Source: Ricinus communis
Lineage: Eukaryota; Streptophyta; Magnoliopsida; Malpighiales; Euphorbiaceae
Length of the DNA stretch: 64,000 bases
Direction: 5' to 3'
NCBI RefSeq assembly: GCF_019578655.1
Contig: NC_063256.1
Location: forward strand, 3,906,001-3,970,000
This document shows positions 25,655 to 38,800 of this stretch, piece by piece. Each line of letters begins with the position of its first letter. Position 1 is the stretch's first letter. The notes below the pieces were generated by a model. The model was not told where the DNA came from. It was given only the letters and a program-made list of their open reading frames with translations, and did no database searches. The position numbers and the translations under genes were made by a program.

Positions 25655-27972
25655 CGTGAGGTGAGATTAGGGATCTACAAAATTGGATATTTGAAAGGGA
25701 TAAATATAGAGTGACAGATTTGCAAAAAGTGATGAGTTGTTATTGTGTTGTGTGCGGTCGCGTGTGAAAATTGACTTTTTGCGGCCGTTTAGTTTTGGTG
25801 TGTGCGCGTTGCGTGGGTGACGATATATGAAAGTGGACAGGGTGGGCATTGGATTCTAGGGTTGTGTTTTTTGTCATCGTGACTGCACGTTACTTTTATA
25901 AAATCTACTTTTCTTTAAATAAATCATTACTGATAGCCACTTTATTTGTCCTTTTACGGTTTAAATAGCAAATTGCCCCCTCAACTTATATTCGAGTCCA
26001 AATCACTCCAAAATTAGATCTTTTGATCTAATTAGCTTGTACATTTAGAAAAGTAGTCATTGTATCCCCTCAATTGTACTCAACAATATGCGCAACAATA
26101 ACTGGCATATTTAATAATATAAAATATAATATTTATAAATATTTATAAAAATTAAATAAATAAAAATTATAATTCTTTCAATATACTAATAAATATAGTT
26201 CTTTTAAACTCTCGACTATTACTATTAGTTGCTGTTGTCGTTTGTCAACCATTGTTTCTATCATCCTTATCATTGTCATCTCTGAATATCCAATCTGGTT
26301 ATACATTGAAAGTACAAGATGTGTTAAAGAAGATCACCTTTGCCATTGTCGTTGTTTGTTAACCACCGTCAGCTTTGCATTCTTTATTACAGTTTAAAGC
26401 ATGGTTCGAACTGCTCCTCTGCAGCAACAACATTTATAAACAATTGAATAGCTATTGTTGTCAAAATACACATGACAAACAAGCCAACAAGCTTCTTCCT
26501 CTAATCATTTTTTATCCCATGAGAAGCCATCTTTTGCTCCATTATTATTATTTATGTTGTTGCCGCCATTACTATTTTCTCCGTTGTTCCTAACTGCCAC
26601 CACTTTTATCTTACTTCTTACCTCCCCTACACCTATTGGCTTTTCTTTTCCATTTTTTATCATGATGCTTGTGAATTAAAAATATTAAAATTAATTAATA
26701 AACAACTAAAAATCCACCGATACTTGATACAATAATTTTTATCAATTTGCTCCTCTTTAATGATGATTTTGAGCCTCCTTTCCCGTCCCTAGGATAAGCA
26801 AAGCTAGCTGATGGCCCAAACTCTCTACTATTATAAGGGTTACCAATTTGCTTCCCATATATATCTTCATTAGAAAATTGACGACGCATTGAACCGAATC
26901 AGGGTTGGAGTCACCCGAATTAAGCCATATTGCTCAAACAAATGGGTTTTAAGATTATAGGTGATATGTTTGATAAAATATCTAGTGGTTTTTATTTACG
27001 GTTTTATATTTTTGTGTGAAAAAAAATTAAGTGTTATAGTTAAAGAAAAAGAGAAAAAATAAAAAAATAAAAATTGAATCAATATTTTAATTTAATTATT
27101 CTTAATATAATTCATTTGCCTTAGAAAGTGTTTGTAGCATATTCTCTTGAATGTGGGTTAATTGACAACTTATACAAATGTATGGGGTAATTGAACTAAG
27201 AAAGTTAATTTTAGGTGATTTAGATTTCGGGTGGGGCAATTTGCTTGTAATTTAAACGTAGACTTCATTATATTTCCTTATGGCCAATATTATAATTTTA
27301 ATTGTTTGGATATACTCCAAATTCCTTTAGTGAAATTATCTAACGCCGTATCTTAGATAAGTTAGATTGAGTATTTTTGAATATATATTTATTTTTGAAA
27401 TTATTGGAAACATAAAATATATAAAATGAATGATTGGGTAGTTAATTAAATTGAAATTGAATTAATTCCATATTTCTTGTGTAATAATTCGAAATGCATT
27501 ATATATTTCCTAGAAACTTCAATTAAATAGCACAAATCTAAATATTTCAGACAAGCTTCAATTGTCTGAGCTGCAGATTAGAAAATTTTATCTTCTATTA
27601 GCACTTGAATCTATAGCATGCATGGCTTAAAGTGAATTTGGTCTTTCTTTATTCTATAAAAAATTATCCTATTTTAATAAATTATTAAAATTAAAAAAAT
27701 TATCCTATTTTATATTTATTTTTTCTGCATACTCTGAGTAAGTAAAATATTTATCTCTTATATACATTAAGATAGAAAATAGTAGGCCTTCAAAATTAAG
27801 AGCAAGTTGGATATTATATTATTATATTTATTATGAATTTGATTTGTGTGCTATAAAATATTACTTTATAAAAATCATTTTACTTTATAATTTGTTATTC
27901 CAAACTAATCTATGGAGCAATATAATTTAAAAATAATAAATAAATGATAAATTGAAAATCTTGTTATAGATT

Positions 27973-28013
<41 letters not shown>

Positions 28014-28468
28014 TATTATATAAAATATATTTATCTTGGAAAAATTGAAATAATTTCTTTATATGTTCTAAGTATATATATGATCTGACCTTAACAAACT
28101 TATTTTAATTTATAATTCCAACAAACATGTCAATCAATATAAATAAATTAAAAATTAAAAATCTTTTCATATATTTATTTTAAATATATCTCAAATAGAT
28201 TTAAACTAGTATTACTAATTTTAGTGACATTTAATTTTTTAGATCTTAATATATATAAAATAATCAAATATATTTAATAAAATATTATAATAAATAATTT
28301 ATCCATAATAATAATAATAATGATAGAAGACCACCTCAAAACAAAAAAGGACGTCTGTGCGAAATATGATGTCATAATCAACAAGAGTATACTACTCTTT
28401 ATCTTCCAGTTCCATTTTATGGTAACCATTATTACACGGCTCAAGTGTCAATTTTTTAAGCAAAGAAA
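25655..28468. other. Intergenic between divergent genes
   Basis: Promoters of the KH gene (left, minus) and the methyltransferase gene (right, plus). The sequence is strongly AT-rich, with (AT)n at about 27976-28008 and an ATA run near 28309-28322. A small minus-strand open frame at 26695-26889 is listed separately. Confidence 0.5.
26695..26889 (-). CDS. Small uncharacterised open reading frame
   Basis: A 64-residue frame starting MRRQFSNEDIYGKQ and ending GGFLVVY. It has a polar, charged first two thirds and a hydrophobic tail after SLKRSKLIK, which could be a tail anchor. I do not recognise it. The codons look less AT-skewed than the surroundings, which is why it is listed. It may equally be a remnant of a decayed gene or element. 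No splice context or neighbour supports a function. Confidence 0.2.
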   Translation of the reverse strand: MRRQFSNEDIYGKQIGNPYNSREFGPSASFAYPRDGKGGSKSSLKRSKLIKIIVSSIGGFLVVY

Positions 28469-29909
28469 ATGATCCTCCATTCACCTTCTCTCTTTCCTCA
28501 AAACCACAGCACCGCTCTCTGCTCTTCTTCCCACAATGATACTTCTTCATCTGCAGTAAGCATACCCTCCCATTATGTTATTAAGCAATCCAATTCCATA
28601 AGATTAAACAAAATTAACAAAGATGAGGCGAAGCCATTTAGATGTTGCTCATGTGGAAGGAGGCATTTCCTTGAAACGAGTTTGCTTTCAGCAGTATCTG
28701 ATGCTCCTGCAAATGCTTCTGGCTATAAGGTGTGTGTTATATTTGTTTGATATATTTACATAATCAAGAGTTCCACACATAATAACTTGAAGATTTATAC
28801 TTTGTTTTCTTCTTTTTTTTTTTTTGGTAAAATAAGGCTACAATGAATAAAGTTCGCCCTCCAAGACCGGATTGGTACGAGGAACTTTATGCATCCGTTT
28901 TGAATTCAGACATGATGAACTCCTATGAAGCAGAGGTTAGTTAGCCTTTTTCTTACAAACTAATTTTTGCCAATTTGCATTTCTTTCTTCCATTCTTTCT
29001 AGATTTATTGGCTGCCCATTTGATGCTAGATTTTTTTTTTTTTTTTTTTTTTTTGGGTAAGATTGCAGCTTACAAGTCACAACTATTTGCTAACTTGAGA
29101 GGAAAAGCAAAAAAAGTATTAGAGATTGGAATTGGCACTGGTCCTAACCTCAAATACTATGGTAATGATGACGATGTGGAAGTCTTTGGTGTGGATCCTA
29201 ATGGCAAAATGGTAAAATATGCACAGAAAGCTGCAGAAGCTGCTGGCCTGCCGCCTGCCAATTTCAAATTTATACAAGCAGTATGTATGCTTCTGTTGTT
29301 GCATTATCTGATTCTGAACTTACTTCAAAGTGGGATCGCTGGTTATGTTTGATCCCATGGTCTATTTTGCCATGCATCTTGGTGATAAATTGTTCTACTT
29401 CGTTAGTTCTTTAAGCATTGGCAGTAGGGCCTGAGCTACTCATTTGAATCCCTCTTTCTTTCCATGAGGCAGGCAGGTCATATTATAAAGTTATTGCTAT
29501 TGAGTCCAAAGTTTGATCATATCTGTTTTTACTATAGGAACGTATCATTTTATTGAAATTGCTGTATGGAAACCGAAAGGTGAAGAAATTGTTGCTTACA
29601 TCCAGGTTGGGGAGGCTATACCATTAAGTGATGCTTCAGTTGATGCAGTTGTTGGAACTCTTGTACTATGTTCCGTTACTAATGTCGATCAGACATTGCA
29701 AGGTAATTGATGTTTCTGGGGATTTTGGTATACTGGAGATGAACATTCTTTAGATCCAAAGGGATAACTGCATAAGCTAGAAAACATAGCACAAATACCA
29801 GTTTGAACTTCTTTGGTTAGATATAATGCTCCCTTGTTGTGGATTAATCCTCTTTGATTCCATAAGTTAAGATATTCACTGTTTTGTTCAGCCTAATAAT
29901 TTCAGTGGC

Positions 29910-29953
<44 letters not shown>

Positions 29954-30490
29954 GTGTACAAATACATGGCAAACATGGCGTATACAATCATTTAAGTCCA
30001 CTCACTTTTAAATTGTATGCTAATTTAATTTGTAGAGCGTGTACCGTTACAGAAAACAGTTATGGGCATAAATATCTGAAAATTCAAGCTGCTGATTAAA
30101 CTTTAAACTTGTTTCTAGAGGTGAAGAGAGTGCTAAGACCAGGTGGGCTGTACTTATTTGTGGAGCATGTGGCAGCAAAAGGTGCAGACTAATAGCTTTG
30201 AACTTCTTGATTCATTGGCAAGAGAGTTCCATCTTAGTAGATGAGCAGTATTGTTATGGTCTCTAATTTTTTTTTTAATGATGCTGGGTGATGCAGAGGG
30301 AACATTTCTTAGATTTGTGCAGAATTTGCTCGACCCTTTGCAGCAGACAGTTGCTGACGGATGTCACCTAACAAGAGAAACAGGAAAGAAAATTTCTGAA
30401 GCTGGCTTCTCAGGCGTTGATTTGAACACAACCTTCTTGTCTAAGACTGCTTTTATAAACCCTCAAGTGTACGGAATAGCTAGCAAGTAA
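28469..30490 (+). CDS. Chloroplast-type SAM-dependent methyltransferase (METTL7/UbiE-like)
   Basis: Class I methyltransferase (Methyltransf_11 type) using S-adenosylmethionine; the substrate is unknown. Six exons, 28469-28729, 28837-28935, 29062-29280, 29606-29702, 30119-30181 and 30297-30490, join in frame to 310 residues. The first 80 or so residues are rich in Ser and basic residues with a CCSCGRRHFLE patch, consistent with a plastid transit peptide. Motif I is VLEIGIGTGPNL (139-150) and the motif II acidic residue lies in FGVDPNGKM. Later come DAVVGTLVLCSV and the post-motif VLRPGGLYLFVEH. The ending resembles the METTL7 group. Introns carry a T23 tract (about 29032-29054) and (TA)n (about 29913-29951). 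From memory it matches the Arabidopsis At1g69520-69526 cluster, which lies next to EXPA1. Confidence 0.9.
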
Positions 30491-32787
30491 TGGTAAGAGG
30501 ATGGCCGACCTTTTAAGTTGATCATTAAGATATAGCTATAGAATTAGCATACCATATGGAGAATCAAGCTTCTCCGCAAGTGTACTTGTGGCTAAAGTAT
30601 AATTTACAGGCCCCTTTTTCTTTTTTCTATTGTTTCTGTCTTTTTGGTTAATTATTTCTATATGTACTCTACTTTTTGTTCATCTGCAAAAATTCTCTTC
30701 TTTCTTCTCTTTCTTTCTTTTTTTCTTAGAAAAAAGGAAAAAAGATTATATCATTTTGATTTGATAATTAGAATTTCAAATTTCTCTAATAGCCCTAAGT
30801 TCTCTTTTTTTTTTTTTTTCTCTTGATATTATCTATTCAAATGAATACTCAACAATCAAAATGATAATCTTGATATTTGACTGAATAAAAATGGGCTTGG
30901 AATCGAAATTCCCTTGCTCCATAAAAGGAGTGTCTTTTCTTCCTAGAACCAGATTATCATTGAAATCGCTATAAGATTTTGACAAAGCCAATAAGCACGA
31001 AACAAACAGGGAAAGGATAGTGAAGACGATGATGACGAAGAAGAAGAGAAGGAGGTCAAAAAGGAAAAGGGTAATAGCATGGCGACATCCGATAAAGAAG
31101 AAAATGAGGAACACAATTCCATTGGCATTCTCTTAAGAATCTGGCAAAATGATACTGAAAAGGAGTCACTGATCCTACAAATTAGAGCCTACTGGAGTTG
31201 ATGATGGTCAAACGGTCAAACTTCTTAAAGCAAGGAATTCCTAGGATATAAATATAATATATATATATATATATATCGAGTATCGTATGCTACTCCAAAT
31301 CTCTGACAAGAAGAAAATTAAAATAAAATAAAATTCCACAATGTTATCCACATTCTATAATTTTTAATCATGTGACTGTTTCTATGATTAGTTTATTTCT
31401 TACTTATTTTATTACATATTATCTCTGATAACAAAATGAAAAGCTTGAAAATATGTTTTAAATATAATTTAAAATAATTGAGTTGGGCTGAATCATTATT
31501 GATTATCAATTAATATTTTTATGAGTTATAATAAAGAGTAATAATTAAAATTTATAAATTTTAATCAATTAAATATATATTAATTATGAAACTATTTTAT
31601 ATTTATAGTAATTTTAAATATTTAATTTAGCTAATATTTCAATGTAATAATATGTAAATATTATAAAATAAATATCAGAATTTAAAACTATTTGTGAATG
31701 ATATATTTTATCTTTTTTAGAAAAATATAAATTTATAAAAAGATTAAATTACAATCATACGACTACTTAAATTAACTAAAATACCGTAATTTATAATAAT
31801 TTTAATGTTTTTATATATTTACATAAAAAATTTATAACATTAAATTAAATTTATTAAATCCTTAAAATGTTTATATTAATTAATATAATTTTTATAAAAT
31901 AAACATATAAAGATATTAAAAATCATATAACAAATAGAATTCAACTATGCAGCGCCAAATCCAAGAAATTGCTTTCAATTAATCAAAATAACTTCTGTCC
32001 ATCACCCATAAATTAGGGTTTTCATTATTACTATTATTATTATTATTATTATTATTCGCTTCGAGGGTTTTCATTTTCAATTGATTATTTGCTCTGTCTT
32101 TCTGCAAGACTTTTTTCTCTTTTGTCTTTCACTACGTTGCCGTCTTAATCTTCGGCAAGCAATTACAATTACTCTCATTCTCTCTCTTTCAAAAGATATG
32201 AGTTTTAAGCTAATTTCTTTTTTGCTTCAAAGTCTCATTTAAGTTGCTTTCTTGGCTTCTGTTTTTACTAAACTAGTTCAGTTCAGTTTCTAACTTGTTA
32301 ATTTGATACTACTGAAAAGAGGAAGTTTATGACTTTAGTTTTAAAGTTTAATGGATTTTTCTTTTTATAGCTGACCAGGTAGTCTGTTAGTGCCTGCTTG
32401 CATGTGGTCAATTAAATTGTTGTAGCATTTGATTCTGTTTGTTTATTTTTCTTTTTAATTTTCTCTGCTGATTCCACTGAGTTTTAATATCAAAATCGAT
32501 TTTGGAAAAGGTATATTCACACTCGGAGATTATTGTTTTGTCAGGTTTGATCAATATCAGGCTTGCACAGAGGAATGCCTGCTATTTGAATTATGCATTG
32601 CGTCAGTTGGTCTTCATAGGCCAATAAAGTACAGAAAATATCTATGATTTCCTGAGACGTGCAATTTCCAGTTGTAAGCTTTAAAAAAGTTGAAACTTGC
32701 TAGAAGAATTGTTTTGGGGAAGTTTTATAGAAAATAGCTAAGACGGGTTCACTCTGTTGTGTGGCTGCAAGGCCACATGGATCGAAC
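30491..32787. other. Intergenic and 5' region of the RING gene
   Basis: 3' UTR of the methyltransferase gene, then very AT-rich DNA with (TA)n near 31256-31276 and (ATT)n at about 32023-32056. From about 32060 base composition shifts to T/C-rich leader-like sequence, which probably holds the RING gene's 5' UTR and possibly a leader intron. The T/C- and acid-rich frames at 30833-31128 (-) look like low complexity. Confidence 0.45.
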
Positions 32788-35700
32788 ATGGCCAGTGGGG
32801 ACTGGTCCATGGGTCAGTATGAGCCTTACTGGCGAACTAATACAAGCTTCTCACCACCCCCATCAAGATGGGATTTTAGTTTTCCATCAGAAGAGCTTCT
32901 GAATGATTTGCCTGATAGTAATTTATCGCAGGAGTCTTCAGCATCATTTAGCAACAATAAAGAAAGTACATGGATGAGAGGCAACCAATTTTGTGATCAT
33001 CAATGTTCTGCATCTGATAGTGCAGGCGCCTTCTTTAGTAGTTCTCCTGATCTTTCTCCAGGCCCTGAATGGACGCCTCCAGCAATACAGGAAATCAATG
33101 CTGATGAGTATGAAACTGCAACAAAGCTAGGTATTAGCAATTATCACTTCTTCTTTTTCTGTTGCTTGCTTATGCTTTAACCTGAATTTATGTTTTTCTT
33201 TTTGCAGTTTTTTTGATAGTTGATGATCTTGTTATAGAGGGGTCCAAGAGATCGTATTTAAAAAAATAACCTGCTCAAAACTCCCTGAATTTGCATTTTA
33301 TGTGCAAGTTAACCTATTGGAGAGTAGCAAGACTTGTCATTTAATGGGCTTTACATAGTTCCATCTATCATTTTCAGATTTCAAATGGAGTTCAGTTCTC
33401 TATAGAGAATTCTCCACTTCTTATCAACAGAGAAAAAGTAATTGTTCTATTCGGAGATGATAAGTTTTGAGTGATCAATTAGATGTGTCTTGAAATACAA
33501 TTGTTTGTGATCACAGCTTCCTTGTACTTGTGTGTAGCACTTAAGGAAGTTGATATGACCAAATTGCTCTTTCTCCTCTTTCTCTTTGCTGTGGTAGTTA
33601 CTAATGCTGTGATAGATACTAAATATTTGATGTGAATTCTGATATTTACCCTCTTCATTGCCTGAATTTTTGTATCTTTTCGTCAGTGACATGGACATGG
33701 TTTTGATGTAGATCAGCACTTGGCATCTCTTGGTTGATTACATTCCCCTTCCCTACTTTTTCTTTCCCTTTATCTTTTCACTTGAGTTTGCCCTTCTAAG
33801 TTGCTTTAAGTTGTAGTGTGGAGAAGCGGATGCCTAAGGAGTAATATACTTCGAATCTAATTGAATTTTTCTTATGTGTGTGTCTGCATCATTAATCAGA
33901 TTGTGAAGTATAACTTTTGACATGTTATTGCATAAGATGGTTGAAACTTGGACAAGAAATACTTTGTGGAAATAATTTTCATTTGTTCTTATCTGTGAAA
34001 AGGGTACTCTTTATCTTTTTGAATTTACCTTTGTGATATTTGAACAATTACCCTTTATCAGAATCTTGAGTTGTTTGTGAGACTGGCATTCCCACTTCTC
34101 GGTTTACCTATCATGGCATTCATCTCAGCTATTACAGCACAATCTGCTCTAAGGTACTAGAGAAATTGGAAGAGGAATAGAGCTGGTAGGGAGAGAGGAC
34201 AAGCCAAAATGAATATCGGTTGATGCATTCTTGTGTTTGGGTTATTTGGTTAAGCCTTAAACAGTTTGGGAATTATCCATAATCGTTGGAGGAATAGGTT
34301 CAGTATAAATTATTGTTGTCTTGAGGGTTGTGGATACTGTGGGAGAACGTTTCATGAAACTGACCTTATTAAGAAGTATAAATTTGCATATTTATTTGTG
34401 GCCTAATCATTATTACTCCCTTCCTTTTCCTTTGCTATTTTCACTTTCCTCATCCGCCCCTCAAGTTTTAAAGTAAGGGCCTGTTTTTTGGAACTGCAAA
34501 TGAAAATAGAAGTTTGTTGATGTTGTGAACTTTGGGTCCTTTGTTTATTCTCTAAAATCTCTCTTTGGTTTTTGAGGGGAATTTTTGATGGAACTGACCT
34601 TATTAAGTGCAAGTAGACAGCTTTGTTTGTTTAGTATCTAGCTTCTTTTTCCTCTAGTATTTTCATTTCCTCCCACTTTCCCCTCTAAAACTCACAATTC
34701 AAATTGAATTTTTGTTGATGCTGTGAACTTTGGGTTTTATTTATTCTCTCAGAGGTCAAAACTCTTTTTTGCTTACTACTTCTTTCCTATTCTCTCTTTG
34801 GCGCTTCTCTTGTTGTATTTTATTGTTGTGCCACCAGTTCATGTTTCTGTTGATATCGTCATCAGTTTTTTCTGCTTCTTAATTTAAATAAATGTCCATT
34901 TACCTTTTTGAATGAATTTGCTAGGTCAAGTTTTGCAGCAACTACCCTCCAAGGCTGCAATGGAGGTAATGTATCAGGTTAGAAGTTGGAAACGCTACTA
35001 TCTTTCTATGTTTCAGTTCCCTGATTAGAACTAAACCCTTGCAGAAAACCTATAGGAATCCAGAGAGCGGGAGATCCACTACATCCTGTTATTATAGCAG
35101 CGATTCGGAGCCCAAACTCAAACCATGTCTGTCCACTCACTGTAACTTCTTGGGGCATCGTTCCCTTTTGTCCAAACCTATCCATCCTTTGTTCTTTCCC
35201 ACACAAGCTGAAGGAGATGCTTCTGAAACTCCATCTACTGGGACTTCAGAGTTTCATGCTGCTTCCCTACAGAGAGATGTCCATTGTTGGAGCAGTGCTA
35301 GCAGTAGCAAAGATTTTACTGATATCTATGATACATTTGAGTCTGAAAGCTTGAGTCAATCATGTTCATCTGATGGTTTTAGATGCGGATTGTGCGAAAA
35401 GCTTCTTTCGCAAAGATCCCCGTGGAGTTCTCAGCGGATTGTGAGGAGTGGAGACATGCCTGTTGCTGGGGTTCTTTCATGTTGTCATGTTTTTCATGCA
35501 GAATGTTTGGAACAGGGGTCACCTAAGGAATATAAAAGTAACCCTCCTTGCCCTAAATGTATCAAATTGGAGGGTAGAAATTCCACAGAGCTGCAAGGTT
35601 TTCAGCGGGTGAGGAATGATTTCCCTACTCTTAGACCATTTTCTGAGTATGGATCATCTAGGCCCTGGGGCCATGTGCCAATAGGAGATTGTGTTGAAGT

Positions 35701-35809
35701 GGCATCACATCCACCCAAACGAAATACTATGTCGTTACTCAATCGGCACGCAATGAAAAAGAATCTTTCTTTTAGGGTAACTCTAGCAAGGAATTTCCAG
35801 GGAAGCTGA
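32788..35809 (+). CDS. RING-H2 zinc finger protein, 3' frame apparently shifted
   Basis: Probable E3 ubiquitin ligase; partners unknown. Exons 32788-33130, 34925-34965 and 35045-35809 join in frame to 382 residues. The first half is Ser/Pro-rich and disordered. The RING spans Cys242-Cys300: C242, C245, C274, H276, H279, C282, C297 and C300, a complete C3H2C3 set with a long first loop. The frame is open upstream of 32788 to 32731 but only a GTG lies there (32761), so an upstream coding exon cannot be excluded. After KKNLSF at about 35773 the frame reads 11 unconvincing residues to a stop. The +2 frame continues to 35889 with basic, family-like sequence beginning GNSSKEFPGK. Loss of one A before AGGG would explain this. 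Intron 1 is 1.8 kb and holds a tandem repeat. Confidence 0.82.
34356..34770. repeat. Diverged tandem duplication in RING gene intron 1
   Basis: Two units about 234 bp apart each run in the order CTGACCTTATTAAG, then TATTTTCA plus TTTCCTC, then GTGAACTTTGGGT, then TTTATTCTCT. Unit 1 starts at about 34356 and unit 2 at about 34590. The order and spacing of several shared blocks indicate an old tandem duplication, now well diverged. Non-coding. Confidence 0.65.
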
Positions 35810-35889
35810 AGAAGACTGGCACATATTCTTCAAAGTTGCTGAGTGGAAAGTCTGTTGATTTGGGACAGTTGGGTATGAAGAGATGGTAA

Positions 35890-38800
35890 TTGGAATGTGA
35901 ATGTGATTTTACTTTTTTCATGTAGTTTACTTGTTGATTATATCACATCTGCTAAACAGATGCCTAGCAATTAGCAATAGGAACAGATAACTGAGTCATT
36001 TTGTATAGTAATTTTTGCCGACTGTTTATTGAGATTGGTTTTGGAACATATGAATTTCATCTTATAGAACTGTGCTCTCTTCATGTTTGCCGAAAGTATG
36101 CTTTTAAAAAACTAAAAAGTTAGTGAAGTATGTTTGCTGAAAGGACATGTTTGAACTTGTTGCTCCTGACGTTGCAAATTGGTTCTAATCAATTGGACAT
36201 TAAGATATCATGAAGATGATGGGCAGGTACTAATTTGTTGCGGTTATGATCTCAGGACAGCATTTACCAGCAACCAAGTGCAGGTCGATCCACTTCGTTG
36301 CGTCTTAGCAGCAACCATTTAGGTGGCCAGAATTGCACTAGATGGCACATGCATTGTTTTCAAAATAATTTACTAAATGCCTTAGGAAATGCCCTACAAG
36401 ACTTACGTGGCGGGTTCCTGGAAGATCACAAATTTGGCGTCATATGGTTTCATCCGAAGTGCTAAGGTCTGGCAACCACGATCTGCTTGCTGGTTAAAAT
36501 TAAGTCTGGCTCTAAAGATTTTATGTGGTTAGAAATTGACATTGGTTTTCTAAAGTGCCGTAGATTCTGGCCTGAATCACTCACTTTAGCGAAGGGGTAA
36601 ACAATCCAAGAAAAGGCTTGAAAAACTAATATCCAAGAAAATATCTGTGTCCTGGTATGATTACTAATCATTTCTGGATGTAATGGGCCTTTGAAGATAA
36701 GGTTTGCCAAGAGACAAGAGTGAGATTGGGTGGTAGAGATGGGTTTGGACATACAAGGCTTTTAGTTTAAGATTTCCTTCAAAAGTCTATGGCAAAAAGA
36801 TACTGAAAGTAGATATATGGCTAGCTTCAGTTGGGCCTAAGTTGCTGGCGCTCCCTCGACTTCCTTTTTTTTTTTTATAACAAAATAATCTGGGTACACG
36901 CCATGATAATATTCTCAATATATTTTAAATAAAGATATACAATCCTAGCATGCAACAAAAAAAAAAAAAGATTAAAAAAAATTGAAGTACTGTTAAATTA
37001 AATAGGTGTTATTTTCAAATGCATATGGACCCTTAGGCAGAAAAGATAGCTGAATATCAATATTGGCACTTTGTTGATACATAAAACAAAAGAACAAGTA
37101 ATGCATGCAGAACGTTTCATACTGGTATACCAATAAAGGGTTTACATCAATTCCTGAAGAAACCTAAATTAATTTCATACCCAACTTGAGATTCTCAAAA
37201 GGAAACTTCGTTCCCAGTCTTTAATGAGAAAAGCCCATAACCAAATTTCCATAGCCACAAGTTGTTTCAAGAAATTCGGGTTTTGTAGAATTATAGTTAT
37301 AACGTATTTTCTACTCGGGGACCATCTACACTTTTCCTTCTTCCGTAATCATGTGCTGTGTTTGCCTTAACCTGGACAATTCCACATTGCAGGCACAACA
37401 TGACACCAAGTTGGACCTTCATGCTTATTCCCAAATAAATGTCTTTGCTCATCTTTACAAAGTCATAGCCGATTTTACAATTGGGCCCAATTGGATTATG
37501 ATCATTGTTCCCTTGTCACTACCCATGTTCTAAACCACTGTCAATTTCCACAATTTGCTCACTCCCACTTCATGAATGCCCCTATTCCTGCATGATGTTC
37601 AAATTTTAAATAAAGAGAAAGAAAACGACATTCCATTAGGGTTCAATCACTATAAGATACTGAAGGATTTTGTTAACATGGGTTCTTTTTACCTTTTAGC
37701 CATTGGATTATGTAGAACGAGTGGCCTAGGTTTTCAAATTTAATATTTAGGATTTGAGAAAGAGGGAGAGAGAAGGGACCCTTTTGTTCACATATTTCCT
37801 GGTTTGAGCCAAGCATGATGTTGCATGTAGTCATGTACCCAATGTATATCCAACCTCATCAATGGTTCATCATTGAGCAACTGACACCATTAACGAAATT
37901 ATCCATATTGGACCAGTTTGGTTATGTGATTACTCAACTATTCCTGTCCACCCATCCTATTCTCCTTCCAAAAGAAATAATGTTGCCAAACCTCCTAAAT
38001 AATATCCAGAGATTAATCATATTCTGGTTTTCGTTTTTGTTAATCATTTCCGTAGCTTCATCTTAATTTTTTTTTTCTCTTTTAATAGGGTTCTTCATCT
38101 TAGTTAAAATTTCATATTACTTCACCATATGTAAAAATGTAATGATGATTTAAATAAAAAAAAATCATTTGATTCAAAAGTTTAAGTTATTATGTGAGCT
38201 TTTATAATATCTTTAATATATCTCTACAGCTTAATACTCATTGAATTATTTGGTGTGAACAAACACAAGCTTATTCTATTTTATGCTGACATTTCTATTC
38301 CATAAGATGAAAATGAAGAAAAATCGAATTTCAAACTTTTTCTATTATAAAGATATTAATACTTTTTTCAAAAAAGATTATCTCACTTAAGAAATTAAAC
38401 TATTAAGTGGGACTTCATGAATAGTCTTCTAATAGTGATGGCAAACTGTGCTCATCAAAATATCTAATGAACTATGTGGACGTTATACAGTTTAAATTTT
38501 GAATCTTGAAAGTGAATATACTTAGAGACAGCAGATATGTTGGGGTACTATTGAAGCCAGTGAAAATGAGAGTTCATAGCAGTAAATATAAAAGAACTGC
38601 AGGAATGAAAATCTCTGAAAGTACCAATTCTTTTTCTTTTTATCTCTTAAAGAAGAACATTCATGAAGATGAGATGCAAACACAACAAGACTTAACCAAC
38701 ATGTAGTGCACTAAACTTGGTAAATTGAGAACATGTGAGCACCATGTGAAGGAAGGGGTCCATATAGCTAATGCCTTTTTTTTTTTTATATGTCAATATA

